NCBI GenBank assembly: GCA_025617745.1
Contig: CM046858.1
Span: forward strand, 50,165,925-50,229,924
Direction of reading: 5' to 3'
Length of the DNA: 64,000 nucleotides
DNA from: Heliocidaris erythrogramma
Lineage: Eukaryota > Echinodermata > Echinoidea > Camarodonta > Echinometridae
A program made the translations under genes and the position numbers. Positions 54,773 through 64,000 of the stretch are shown here, in pieces; the stretch's first letter is position 1; the number at the start of each line of letters is the position of its first letter. The notes beneath the pieces are model-generated. The model did not search any database. It saw nothing but the letters and a program-made list of their open reading frames with translations, and was not told where the DNA came from.

Positions 54773-57578
54773 TGTTGTTGCTATCTGACAAAGAACAAAC
54801 TCATGACTGCACTGATGTGGTATGAAACTGCAAGTGTCTTTATTCATGGAACAACTCCAACATATATACACATTGTATACACAGTGTCTGTACAGGGCAG
54901 TTACATAACATAAAACTGAAATGGATTAGTAGGTGAGGTTGGATGGAGCAGGGATTAGTGAGATAAGAAACAGGCAAACAGATTAGGGTAGGAGATTGAA
55001 AACAAACAAGAGCGAGCGTGGGAACAGGATGACTAAGACATGGACTGAAGTGATGTGAACTGATCAGAACACAATATCCCTTTTCTTCTTTAAATAAAAA
55101 GTACCATCACCAAAATTATAGGTTAAAGGAACTAATTTGCACACAGATAGAAAACAAGTATAGATGTATATATGTTACCTTTAGATTTAAAACGAAATAA
55201 ACTGCTAACAGATCAATCTAAACACATCAGATTTTGGATCAAGAATTCGACTAAAACATATATACTTTGCAATGCAAATATGTGATGTAATACATGAAGC
55301 TACACATTTCTATTGAGGTAAAATAGAATAAAACGAGATAAAATCCAATTCACAACAAAGTAAAGAATAAAGAGCAATAGAGGCTTGCTTGAATGAATAA
55401 AACAAACAAATACAAATTCCATACTGTCAATTAACTTTGACTGCAGTTCTACTTAGTTATTCTCAATTTCTTAGAAAATATTGATACTTGTAAGCAGAAG
55501 ACAAGTAAGAAAATACAACGAGATAAATATCCACATCTATGAATGAAACTGACAGCTAATACTTTAGACAATTTCAAATAACAAAAATCAGATGTATGAC
55601 AATATTAATCGAAGAACATACTATGCATGAAGTGGGTGGTTTTTGAATAAAAGTAAACAAGGATGCACCTGACTTCGTAGCTAACTATCAACAGTAACCA
55701 AGTGTAGTACAAAGTGCGACTGACAAAGAATGTTCCTGACTCTATAAACAGTGGTAGAAATGTAACTTCAAAATAAAGGCTTACTTCTCTATATATCTAT
55801 CTCTTTCTCTCTCTCTTCTTTCGAAAAATATAAAACAAAACAACTCAAAATGACATGAACGACTGCTTAACTCGACAATAATAAGCATGACTGATGCATG
55901 ATGATCTTGACTGAGAAAAAAATAACCATAAGACTGATAAAAATCATAAAGTGTTGAAACTATTATGATTTTTTTTTTACTGAGTTCATTGCTCGCTCTT
56001 ATCTAGGGTTTGGCTAATCTTGGTCGTGGATTGGTCCGTGTAATCAGGTAAACTTGTTGGTGCATATGTTCAAAGACGCTGACTGCTATTACAAAATTTC
56101 TAGTCTGTGATCGCGGATCGATGTCTGGATCGCGGGTCGTGATGATCTCGGGCACTGAAAAAGTGATTGCTCGTCGTCAGGAGCGGGATCTGGACGTTGC
56201 TTGGGCGTGGCGTTACTAGCGTCTGCCGATTCTTCTCTGCATGTCGATGTAGTCGTCGAGGTCTCGTCTCATGTTGTAACCTTTCCTAGCTGAAAGCGGG
56301 ATCTGCGCAGCATCTAGCTGGCGATTGTCGGGGCTGACACACTGTGGTCACCGATCATGTCGATATCGTCGACCTCTGGCACGGGAAAATCATCTGGGGG
56401 CTCTGGATCCTGCATCTCGGGAAGCAGATCGTACTACGCAGCTGTGTAGGGCTGGCAGTCGTCATCGAGGCGGTGGTGCTGGAGCTCGATATCGTCCTCG
56501 CCTCTGGAGTCGTATGGTGGCTCTACATGTATCTCATGCTTCGCAAGGTGTGGAAGCATACTCTGCGCAGCGTGAAACTCATACTGGCAGTCTTCCTCGA
56601 GGATGGCGCTCGGTGTCATTGTCTTGCTCTGACCTTTGATAACGGTCGTCGATCTCCATGCGCAGCGTTTGGCTGGCAGTCCTTGTTGAGGCCCTGAGGC
56701 AGGCTTTCGTTCTCCTCCTCGAGCTGGGAGTTGTCTTGGTCGTCAATGCCGTTCTGGCTGTTGGCCAAGGATTTCAGTCCGGCATCAGCTGGCACCGCGT
56801 CTGGTTCAGGGTATACGTAATGAATATCAACGTCGTCGTCGCCATCGACTGGGCTGTTGACTAGGGGGTTGATTTCATTTGCTACGGCAGCTTGTGTCGG
56901 ACTAGGATTGAAGTACGTAAACGCCTTAACCGTGTCCTCGATCGTAGTCGTCGTCGCCGCCCTGGCTGCTGACTACTGGGGTAAGGGTCTCGAACAGGTC
57001 TTGGAGCTCGTCTTCTCCAATGTACATCAAGAGGGCAAATTTCCTTTTCGCCGAAATTATCCCTGATGCGTCGATGCAATACTGGAAGCCACGCAGCCAC
57101 TTTCGCCATCCTGCCGATACATCTCTGCAGATGCTAAACTCGAAAGGTGGAGGTAGTTCCATATCTCCTTCAATCCGTGTACGATTGCAAGTCTAGATGC
57201 CTAGAGCTGGCATACTCTTCCCCTTCTTCTTAGTGGAAGCCGAGAGGTAGGCTTCATCCTCGTCGCCAATTTTATGTTCTAGCTGTTGTTGCTATCTGAC
57301 AAAGAACAAACTCATGACTGCACTGATGTGGTATATCAAACTGCAAGTGTTTTTATTCACAGAAAAACTCCAATATATACAGTCTATGCACAGGGTAGTT
57401 ACATAATATACAGCTAGTGTTTGCCCTGAATGGATTAGTTGACGTTGTTGGAGCAGGGATTATAAAGATAGGAAACAGGCAAAGAGATTAGGGTAGGAGA
57501 TTGAAAACAAACAAGAGCGAGCGTTGGAACAGGATGACTAAGACATGGACTGAAGTGATGTGAAATGATCAGAACACA
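54773..57578 (-). mobile_element. degenerate gypsy-type LTR retrotransposon
   Basis: Direct repeats of ~300 bp lie at 54773-55073 and 57282-57578 (shared TTGTTGCTATCTGACAAAG, GATTAGGGTAGGAGATTG, CATGGACTGAAGTGATGTG). Read on the minus strand they begin TGTGTTCTGATC, contain an AATAAA signal and end in ..ACA. Just downstream of the 5' LTR is TTGGCGACGAGGATG, a primer-site-region signature I associate with gypsy/Mag elements. A gag-like frame follows. No protease, RT or integrase was found in the 2.2-kb interior, and no clean 5-bp duplication. It lies ~250 bp upstream of the V-type Ig exon. Confidence 0.7.
56926..57162 (-). pseudogene. gag-like N-terminal fragment
   Basis: Minus-strand frame with PPPFEFS, then GWRKWLRGFQYCIDASG, KFALLMYIGEDELQDLFETL and an acidic DDDYD. 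The spacing matches the N-terminal capsid region of gypsy/Mag-type retrotransposon Gag proteins (W..W..F..Y..ASG..K...LL..G). The downstream frames are shifted and contain no Pol. Structural protein fragment, dead copy. Confidence 0.6.
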
Positions 57579-57824
57579 ACAAGGACATGTTTTTTTTGAA
57601 ATATGATACTCCGCAAAATATTCAATCAAATATTTAATCAAACTTATTCATAGATGCATATTTTATGGAGTCAAAGTATTGCTTGGGCGACCATGAAATG
57701 AATTTTGTTGTGCGATCGTTGAGCACTTTGGAAAGTTTCATAAGTCATTATGGGGATGAAACATTAAATTTATATGTAGCGATCCATTATCATTTATGTA
57801 TTTTGTATCTCTTCGCTAATCTAG

Positions 57825-58166
57825 ACCTCGGTATTTCTGACCAGACTGCAGACACAAAGCAAAATGTTACTCTGGAGGTTGGAACTAGGGGTATTCTACC
57901 ATGTCCTTTCCCGAGACGATCCTACTCGGTTGAGTGGAAAAGACAGAGAGCATCCGAACTTGAGCCCCTTGTATCGCTTGACAACTTCTTTATCGTCGGT
58001 TCCAGAGATGGGCCTGGTTACGAGGCAGGGTTGTTCAGTATCACAGAAGATTACTCGCTAGTCATCAAGGATGTCAAAGTACAGGATGAGGGACTGTACT
58101 TATGTAAAGTCCGTGACTTCGAAACGGGGATACCCATTCTGACTTGGAATCAAGTATCCGTGCAAG
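57825..58166 (+). CDS. Ig receptor exon: V-type immunoglobulin domain
   Basis: Acceptor TCGCTAATCTAG/ACC and donor CAAG/GTGAGG; phase 1 at both ends, 342 bp. The domain reads VTLEVGTRGILPCPF (B-strand Cys), YSVEWKRQ (core Trp), then SLVIKDVKVQDEGLYLC (the D-x-G-x-Y-x-C signature) and a G-strand without a J-type FGxG motif. This is a canonical extracellular V-set fold, expected to bind a ligand. No signal-peptide exon is visible upstream; the LTR element at 54773-57578 occupies the near upstream DNA, so the leader exon is probably beyond it. The next exon is 3.6 kb downstream. Confidence 0.85.
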
Positions 58167-58521
58167 GTGAGGCAAACGCAAGCACACGCATCCCTTCTCT
58201 CTCTCTCTCTCTCTCTCTATCTCACACGCGCGCGCGCACACACACACATGGGGTTAGAAAGAGATGCTGTTAGAGAAAGTGGGTTTGAAAGGCAGAGGAA
58301 GAGGGGGGGGGGGGGGGACGAGAGATATACAGAGAGACGAGTGAGGATGACATGAGGAGAGGGAGGGAGTTATAGTATATGACTGACGGATCCATCCTTG
58401 TCGCATTACAGCCTATAAACATTAAAATCATTTGAAAATCATTCAGCTATTCTGAAATATCTATCTCTTATGTTTTAATGTTAAGATAGAATTTCTGAAC
58501 TGTAACTTTTTCATTTCCATG

Positions 58522-60850
58522 CCCGGTGGAGCCACTCCCCCGCAGAGGGGGACGCGTATGACCGTTACCAAAAATGCAAATAACCCCCTTTTGCAGTCAA
58601 TTTCAAGGACATTTTGTGAAATTTAACCCCCTTTTTTATGTCAAAACAAGGACAAAATGGTACTTTGAAATACACCTACTTTTAAGATTTTAAGGACACT
58701 TTCGGAAACTTTCCCCTATTTTACCATATTTCAAGGACAAAACATTTATACCCTTTTTTCATTAACATATAGGTGTCCAAGACCCGATTCCTCAAATTAC
58801 AAGTTCACACACAATTAATATAAGGAAAATGCATTTTTTTATGTGTTATTCATTTAAAAATATTTCGGCAATAGTTCATATAAACTCTTGGGGGAAAAAC
58901 CATTGAACTCTATGGACCATATGGTTATTTGAAATAACCGCTATGTCTGACAACTCACAAATAGGCGAGGTTAAATAACCTCATACCGACTTATACATGT
59001 ACAAGCTTATCTGAAGATAACTAGCTTTTATGGGTGAATAGGCTTCAACAGCTTTTGTGTGCACCAGCGTGCCTATTTCCAGTCTAGATCATTCATACAC
59101 GATGGGCCCTTGCCTATGTGGGACTGTATCCAACATTCACTGTTGCAGCGGTCACAAACAGACAACAAAATTGCTCTTATTAGCAAGATTTGATTATCTT
59201 TAATTTGCTAGATTTTACCTGATTCATGGACTCTTCAACTAGTCTTACTGTGCCACAAATTTGGGGATTCAGAATTGAAAATAAAATTTTTAATAATTAT
59301 TTTCCTCTCATGACTCATGATGTATGATACTATGAATTGTCTAGACTGGAAAAAGGCCCGCTGATAGTACACACAAAAGCTATTGAAGCCTATTCACCTA
59401 TAAAAGCTAGTCTGGACTCTGGAGTACAAGGTTATCTTCAGATAAGCTTGTATATACTATAAGCACTTATACATGTACAAGCTTATCTGAAGATAACCTT
59501 GTAATCCAGACTAGCTTTTACGGGTGAATAGGCTTCAATAGATTTTGTGTGTATCAGCAGGCCCTTAGGCTTTTCCAGGCTAGATCATTCATACAGGAGA
59601 GGAAAATAATTATTTAAAATTTCACTTTCAAGTATGAATCCCTACATTTGTGGCAAAGTAAGAGTTGAAGAGTCCCTGAATCAGGTAATCTAGCAAATTT
59701 AAGAAAATTCAATCTTGTATAGAGCAATTTTGTTGTCTGCTTTTTACTGCTGCAACAGTGAATGTTGGACAGTCCCACATAGGCAAGGGCCTATGACTAT
59801 AAAGTATAATAAGCAGCAATGGCCACTCATAGGCCCTTGCCTATCTGGGACTGTCCAACATTCACTGTTGCAGCAGTCAAAATAAAATTGCTCCAAACAA
59901 GATTTAATTTTCTTAAATTTGCTAGATTACCTGATTCAGGGACTCTTCAAGTTCAACTCTTAGTCTTACTTTGCCACAAATGTAGCGATTCATACTTGAA
60001 AGTGAAATTTTAAATAATTATTTTCCTCTCCTGTATGAATGATCTAGCCTGGAAAAGGGCCTGCTGATACACACAGAAGGTACTGAAATTTGAAGCCTAT
60101 TCACTCGTAAAAGCTAGTCTGGAGTACAAGGTTATCTTCAGATAAGCTTGTAGTTGTACATGTTGTATAAGTGAGCAATGGCCTATGACTGTATGAGTGC
60201 CTCATTCCCATACACCAATAAACTAACATGAAAGCGTATGAATGGGACTGTAGTGTTACTGTTAGTGTTAGTGTTACTGTGTAATTGTAAGTTGAAAAAC
60301 TTGAACTATTCATACCTGTGAACTGTGATCACTGTGAAACATAAGTTCACACGACTTTCACGAAAATCACGATTCGTGCATCTTCCCACTTCATCTTTGA
60401 AGGGCATATGATGATTATATCAGTGAAAATAGTCCTTCAAACTTGGTCAGCGCCGACGTTCCGGAATTGTTTTGAGGGAAACAAGATGGCGCTGGCGAGC
60501 TGCCAGTGGCGTCATGTTGCCTATGCTATGGCTAATCAGCGTGCATCGAGCGATCGAGCCCAACAGTGGGAAAAACTTACCTCCGTCATCTTGCTGAGTG
60601 ACGACGATGAACGCGCCCTCCCCGGCAGGCCCGCAGCTAGCGACTCGGCTGCGGGATCTTTCTTCATGCCTTGGGTTTTCTTCCCTTTTCCTGACCCCTA
60701 TTTTATCAATTTCGAGGACACCTGCGCACCCCTATTTTCTATATTTCGAGGAATATTCTGTCCGCGGACGTTCCTTGAAATTTACCCCTATTGTTGCGAT
60801 TTTGGTAACGGTCATGTGGTGCCCAAGTCATATTGAGTGGCTCCACCGGG
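58522..60850. mobile_element. foldback element FB-C in the Ig-gene intron
   Basis: The ends are CCCGGTGGAGCCACTC and its inverse GAGTGGCTCCACCGGG. Flanks TTTCCATG (58514-58521) and TTCCCATG (60851-60858) form an 8-bp duplication with one difference. The arms continue as imperfect tandem TTTCAAGGACA..ACCCC units (58600-58760; inverted 60690-60790) and share TGACCGTTACCAAAA. The loop holds further palindromic units (58985-60180). No transposase found. Confidence 0.85.
58985..60180. repeat. two palindromic units inside FB-C
   Basis: ACTTATACATGTACAAGCTT..TCTGAAGATAAC..GGGTGAATAGGCTTCAA (58985) is inverted at 59335-59460, forming one hairpin. The same sequence restarts at 59461 and is inverted again at 59825-60165. 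Boundaries meet at TATAAG/ACTTATA. Each arm also includes GCAACAGTGAATGTTGG and TTTGTGGCAAAGTAAG-type blocks. The arrangement suggests nested or duplicated hairpin MITEs. Confidence 0.8.
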
Positions 60851-61310
60851 TTCCCATGCTTAATATGTTTTTAAAAGCGGGCTTGAAACTGGGGTTGGCA
60901 AAGTTATACTGACAGAAAATATGCATTTTATTTTTGTATTGTTTTCCATTTAATTTGTTTTTCATTTTGGTGTTTTCATAGAACTGAAAACAACGAGGAT
61001 ACCAGTGATATCACAATGATAGTATTCGCATTACCATGAGTACATTGAATAGATACAGCGTGCTGTTTGCTGTTTCAAAGTTAAACGCGCTAAAAAGTCG
61101 AAAATCGTTTTGCTGTGTGCTCGAAAGAAGCTCTTAAACGCATTTCTGTATTTGAGTACATAACAACAGAAATTTGCGTAATGTTAATCGTCTGAATTTT
61201 TAACATCGATGGCTGATAAGTTCTCTTCTAACGTCTCTATTATTTCTTTATCATTTGATTACAAATTTTGATCAGAGAGAGTTTTGGTTATGCCATTTGC
61301 AATCCCTTTG

Positions 61311-61338
61311 AGAGAGAGAGAGACAGACAGACAGACAG
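61311..61338 (+). repeat. (GA)n(GACA)n microsatellite
   Basis: GAGAGAGAGAGA followed by GACAGACAGACAGACAG, intronic in the Ig gene. Confidence 0.8.
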
Positions 61339-61751
61339 AACCTTCTTAGAAACCATTTCTGTAGATGGTTTGGAAAAAAACACACCAAATGTAACGTCGA
61401 ATGAACAAAAGTGATATACCCTCATCACACTCAATGATGTATATAAACATACGAAACAAATTAACATTCAGTGCAGATGACATTGGGCCGTATCTATGAA
61501 ACTAGTAAGGTCTAGTAAATGCTTTTTCTAACCTTTTGCTTGCAGCTTAAAGAAAGTCAACGTAGAAGTTTTTCTTTGTTGCAATATCAACGACGCTTTT
61601 ATTCCATAAACAGATAAAGTGATATGATTGATACATTGGTCATTTCAAGTTGCTAAAAGTGGGACCAGCATGAACCTTAATTGAAATTTCGGAGCAAATG
61701 TAGACGTACCGAAGGTAAAAATTATTTATTTGCCATACTTTTCTGTACAAG

Positions 61752-62123
61752 CTTTTCCTGATGAACCGTTTCCAATTATCCGGGAATGCACGAGAAAGGA
61801 TATAAACCTTGGGCCCTGCATCCTTAAAGTCAACTCAACTTCAAAACTCACCTGCATTGTGGAGGGATACTATCCGCACATCGAGCTCTACTTCCTGCAC
61901 GGATCTGAAAAAGTGGTATCCACTGAATATGGAAAATGGAACAACACAGATGGGACAAAAAATAAGAATGCAACAATTTTGATCAGAGTTAGTGACGAAC
62001 CCTACGAATGCGTGGCCTCAGGTTTGCCGGGAATTGCTGGAAACAGAAGCGTCACGGTCTTTATTCAGGAATACGCTCCGCCACAGGGATCCAATACTGT
62101 GGTGATAGTCGTGATGGTTTTCA
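61752..62123 (+). CDS. Ig receptor exon: C1-like Ig domain and start of membrane segment
   Basis: Acceptor TTTTCTGTACAAG/CT and donor TTTTCA/GTAAGT; phase 1-1, 372 bp, compatible with the V exon (G+CT = Ala). The domain has LTCIVEGYYPHIEL, resembling the C-x-V-x-G-F-Y-P strand of C1-set domains, and 53 residues from first to last Cys (YECVASG). The core Trp is replaced by Phe or Leu. An extra Cys pair lies N-terminal (REC..GPC). N-glycosylation sequons: NST, NNT, NAT, NRS. The exon ends in SNTVVIVVMVF, the start of the transmembrane helix. Confidence 0.85.
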
Positions 62124-62663
62124 GTAAGTCTTCAGTAATTTTAGACTGTAATTTACATGCTAGATTCGAATGCTATGTATTATCTAGAAGTTTCTTTTTA
62201 AATACAGATGTCCCACGTACATGACGTATTTGACATGGATAGAAGAAAGACCTCTACTTTAAGACAGCATTCATAAAATTGGTGATTGTAATTACAATTC
62301 ATATTGTCAATCATTGTGTTGTAAAGCATGAACATTTCAACATGCCATAAGAAGCAAGCTTAACTAATGATATCACTCGTAACACATTTTTCTGATGAAA
62401 ATGAAATGTGATCATTTATACACGTGCATCGCGTTTATTAGCTTGCCAAGATATCAGGCCTATACATACCCAAGTGAAGTCCCTTGGTTAGTTTACATGT
62501 TTTACATCAGTATGTGTCAAAAAGTAAACGACATAATAGTGCTTATTTGGTGATGAAGCGAAGGGAGCTCATTCATTGATTATTTCCTGTACCGGTAACG
62601 ATTATTTTCATTTTATGTTTGTTTTATGCTTTCGTACTACTTTCATTGTTGTTAATGATTCAG

Positions 62664-62726
62664 TTGCAGTCCTACTTATGGTTGCTGGAAAGTGCATTTT
62701 CAAACGGTATCGAAGAAATTGCAGAG
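62664..62726 (+). CDS. Ig receptor exon: rest of transmembrane helix, basic stop-transfer
   Basis: Acceptor GTTAATGATTCAG/TT and donor GCAGAG/GTAAGC; phase 1-1, 63 bp. Joined in phase it encodes IAVLLMVAGKCIFKRYRRNC: a hydrophobic stretch completing the helix begun in the previous exon, then KRYRR, the expected positive-inside anchor. Too short to be found by ORF length alone. Confidence 0.75.
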
Positions 62727-63408
62727 GTAAGCTTTTATAATTAATATCTACATTTACAATTTGTATTATATGAGCTGTTATCATTTTCGCCATGAAATTG
62801 CTAATCACGAGGTCGTTGACTTGTTTGTAAGAATGGATCCACAGTGAATCCATGCATGCTTTAAAGGTAGTTTAGTAGTGGGAAAGAGGGCGCTTTGGAG
62901 ATTTTACTACTTTGGCAGCCGGAATTAAAATTACTGCTTGTACTCATGTAAATTGATTGATTTCAAACAAAGGTGACGTTTCTTTGAGAAAGATATTGTT
63001 CAGAAATGGCTAAAATATTAAAGAAATAAACATCGAGTTTTGTACGTGGGCGTCGTATTTTATTCACACACGTGTAAAACCAATGAGATTTCCGTTTACG
63101 CATCATGTGTACGTGCACCGCTGTGAGGAGAACGGTCGGCGTGAGTGGCCCTAGCGTAGCGCAGAAGGTAGCGGTTGATACGTGATAATTTCTGTTATTT
63201 TACTGAAAGTTACCGGAAATCATTAGTGGAAAACCAGATTAACTCACGCATGTATCTGTTTTATGCAAGCCGGACAATATTTTTAATCAGTTTCATGAGA
63301 ATTTTCTTTTTGCTACCACTACTGCATAATACCATTAAGGCGGGTGTCCTATACTGCTTGCTGTTTACACACCCTACTCACTAAATGCCGTTCTATTTTC
63401 ATTTGCAG

Positions 63409-63456
63409 TTGGGTGCTGTCTAAGTGAATTCTCACCTTTGCCGACGGATTTTAATG
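63409..63456 (+). CDS. Ig receptor exon: first cytoplasmic exon
   Basis: Acceptor CTATTTTCATTTGCAG/TT and donor TTAATG/GTAAGA; phase 1-1, 48 bp. In phase it reads GCCLSEFSPLPTDFN. Adjacent Cys residues just inside the membrane could be palmitoylated (inference). No ITIM/ITAM Tyr motif is seen yet; the rest of the tail would lie beyond the window. Confidence 0.65.
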
Positions 63457-63644
63457 GTAAGATATACCCAAACAATCTGATGGGGTTCAAGGATCGAGAA
63501 TTTGAATGTCTGTTTTATTGACACCTCAGGCCACTGACGATCCACTTATGTCTCTTGTCCTCTTACACTCTTACAAGCTTACCAACTGTAATATTTTTTT
63601 AATCCTTAAAAACATGTACTAACTGATTTCATCATTGGAGATGT

Positions 63645-63835
63645 AGTGGAATTTTGGTTAATTCATTTGACTTTCAGTCAATAAGTCGAGGGTTCGAATC
63701 CCAGCTCAGCACTAACGTAATTTCGACAAGACATTAATCCACATAGGCTCTCAACCCAGGTGTAAATGGGTACACGATATGGTAGAGCGTTGCATAGTTA
63801 TTTTCCGCCCGGCTATGGCTGAAGTAATAATACTT
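63645..63835 (+). mobile_element. tRNA-derived SINE, plus strand
   Basis: B box GGTTCGAATCC at 63691-63701. The A box is weak. The body (CAAGACATTAATC.., CAACCCAGGTGTAAATGGG, GGCTATGGCTGAAGTAATAAT) parallels the SINE at 45609-45897. Body divergence indicates an older or different subfamily. Confidence 0.7.
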
Positions 63836-63842
63836 ATGTTCA

Positions 63843-64000
63843 CACGTAGTACATAGCATCGATGCTATGTAAATTTCAAAAATATTTCCACTACGTTCAG
63901 ACAGGCCGTGATCGACTTGCTTCTATCACCCACTCGTGACTATTCATCGCTCACCCGCTGCCAGAACAATAATTACTGAGCCACACATAGTGACCCGAGT
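63843..64000 (-). mobile_element. AGCATCGATGCT-family element, truncated by window end
   Basis: Begins TTCACACGTAGTACATAGC with a perfect ACATAGCATCGATGCTATGT palindrome. The rest is the reverse complement of 46340-46510 (GACTATTCATCGCTCACCCG, GTGACCCGAGT). It continues beyond 64000. Confidence 0.8.

Noticed and set aside
56325-57066. Plus-strand frames of 61-117 residues
   Set aside because: They are antisense to the gag-like region of the LTR element and show no domain.
54773-57578. Endogenous retrovirus
   Set aside because: No Pol or Env sequence is present; only a gag-like fragment of gypsy/Mag type, so an ordinary degraded LTR retrotransposon.
58167-58273. Continuation of the V-domain ORF past 58166
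   Set aside because: The frame runs through a (CT)n/(CA)n microsatellite after a good GTGAGG donor, so it is intronic.

Overview
This is animal nuclear DNA: AT-rich, intron-bearing and dense in transposons. There are no rRNA genes, bacterial operons or CRISPR arrays. The mixture of tRNA-derived SINEs, I-like LINEs, Tc1/mariner copies, long homopolymer G/C tracts, tandem-array inverted-repeat elements and phase-1 immunoglobulin exons fits a marine invertebrate deuterostome, probably an echinoderm (sea urchin-like). That placement is inference, since no marker gene fixes the species.

Layout. 1-6 kb: a dispersed repeat (R1), a ~190-bp satellite whose monomers carry AGCATGCATATTCCCGGGG, and a LINE relic. 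6-27 kb: a ~2-kb repeat unit (U) is present twice. Copy 1 (6037-8048) is nearly uninterrupted and serves as a built-in empty-site reference. Copy 2 (8437-27136) has been inflated to ~18.7 kb by nested insertions: foldback element FB-B (9052-11142, 9-bp target duplication), a ~10-kb inverted array carrying 15 RFX/X-box-like palindromes (12345-22335), and FB-A2 (22424-26426, 8-bp duplication). The X-box array itself holds a LINE fragment, FB-A1 (15794-18638, perfect 8-bp duplication) and a Tc1-type transposon (19821-21465). 27-34.5 kb: short palindromic arrays, microsatellites, a tRNA-like SINE head and small hairpin elements, with no recognisable gene.

34.5-44.2 kb: a nearly complete I-like LINE on the minus strand (ORF1 with three zinc knuckles; ORF2 with APE endonuclease, reverse transcriptase and RNase H). 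It sits inside a second repeat (X), and another copy of X sits inside the LINE's own ORF2. A truncated LINE copy lies head-to-tail beside it, itself split by a 648-bp MITE. 44.2-48.5 kb: R1 copy 2, interrupted by an element built on AGCATCGATGCT palindromes (45146-46513) with a nested SINE, then a pogo/Tigger-like MITE.

49-52.3 kb: candidate exons of a Cys-rich host gene on the minus strand, with a TTAA-flanked MITE in an intron. 52.6-53.9 kb: an element with ~140-bp inverted ends. 54.8-57.6 kb: a degenerate gypsy-type LTR retrotransposon. 57.8-63.5 kb: the one convincing host gene, a plus-strand type I membrane immunoglobulin-superfamily receptor made of four consecutive phase 1-1 exons (V-type Ig, an Ig domain with C1-set-like features, transmembrane, cytoplasmic). 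Its first visible intron holds another foldback element (FB-C, 58522-60850).

The most interesting signals are: (a) several unrelated inverted-repeat elements whose arms are degenerate arrays of short micro-palindromes; (b) the ~160-300-bp-spaced X-box array; (c) a V plus C1-like receptor in a probable invertebrate; (d) a SINE with a 7SL/Alu-like head.
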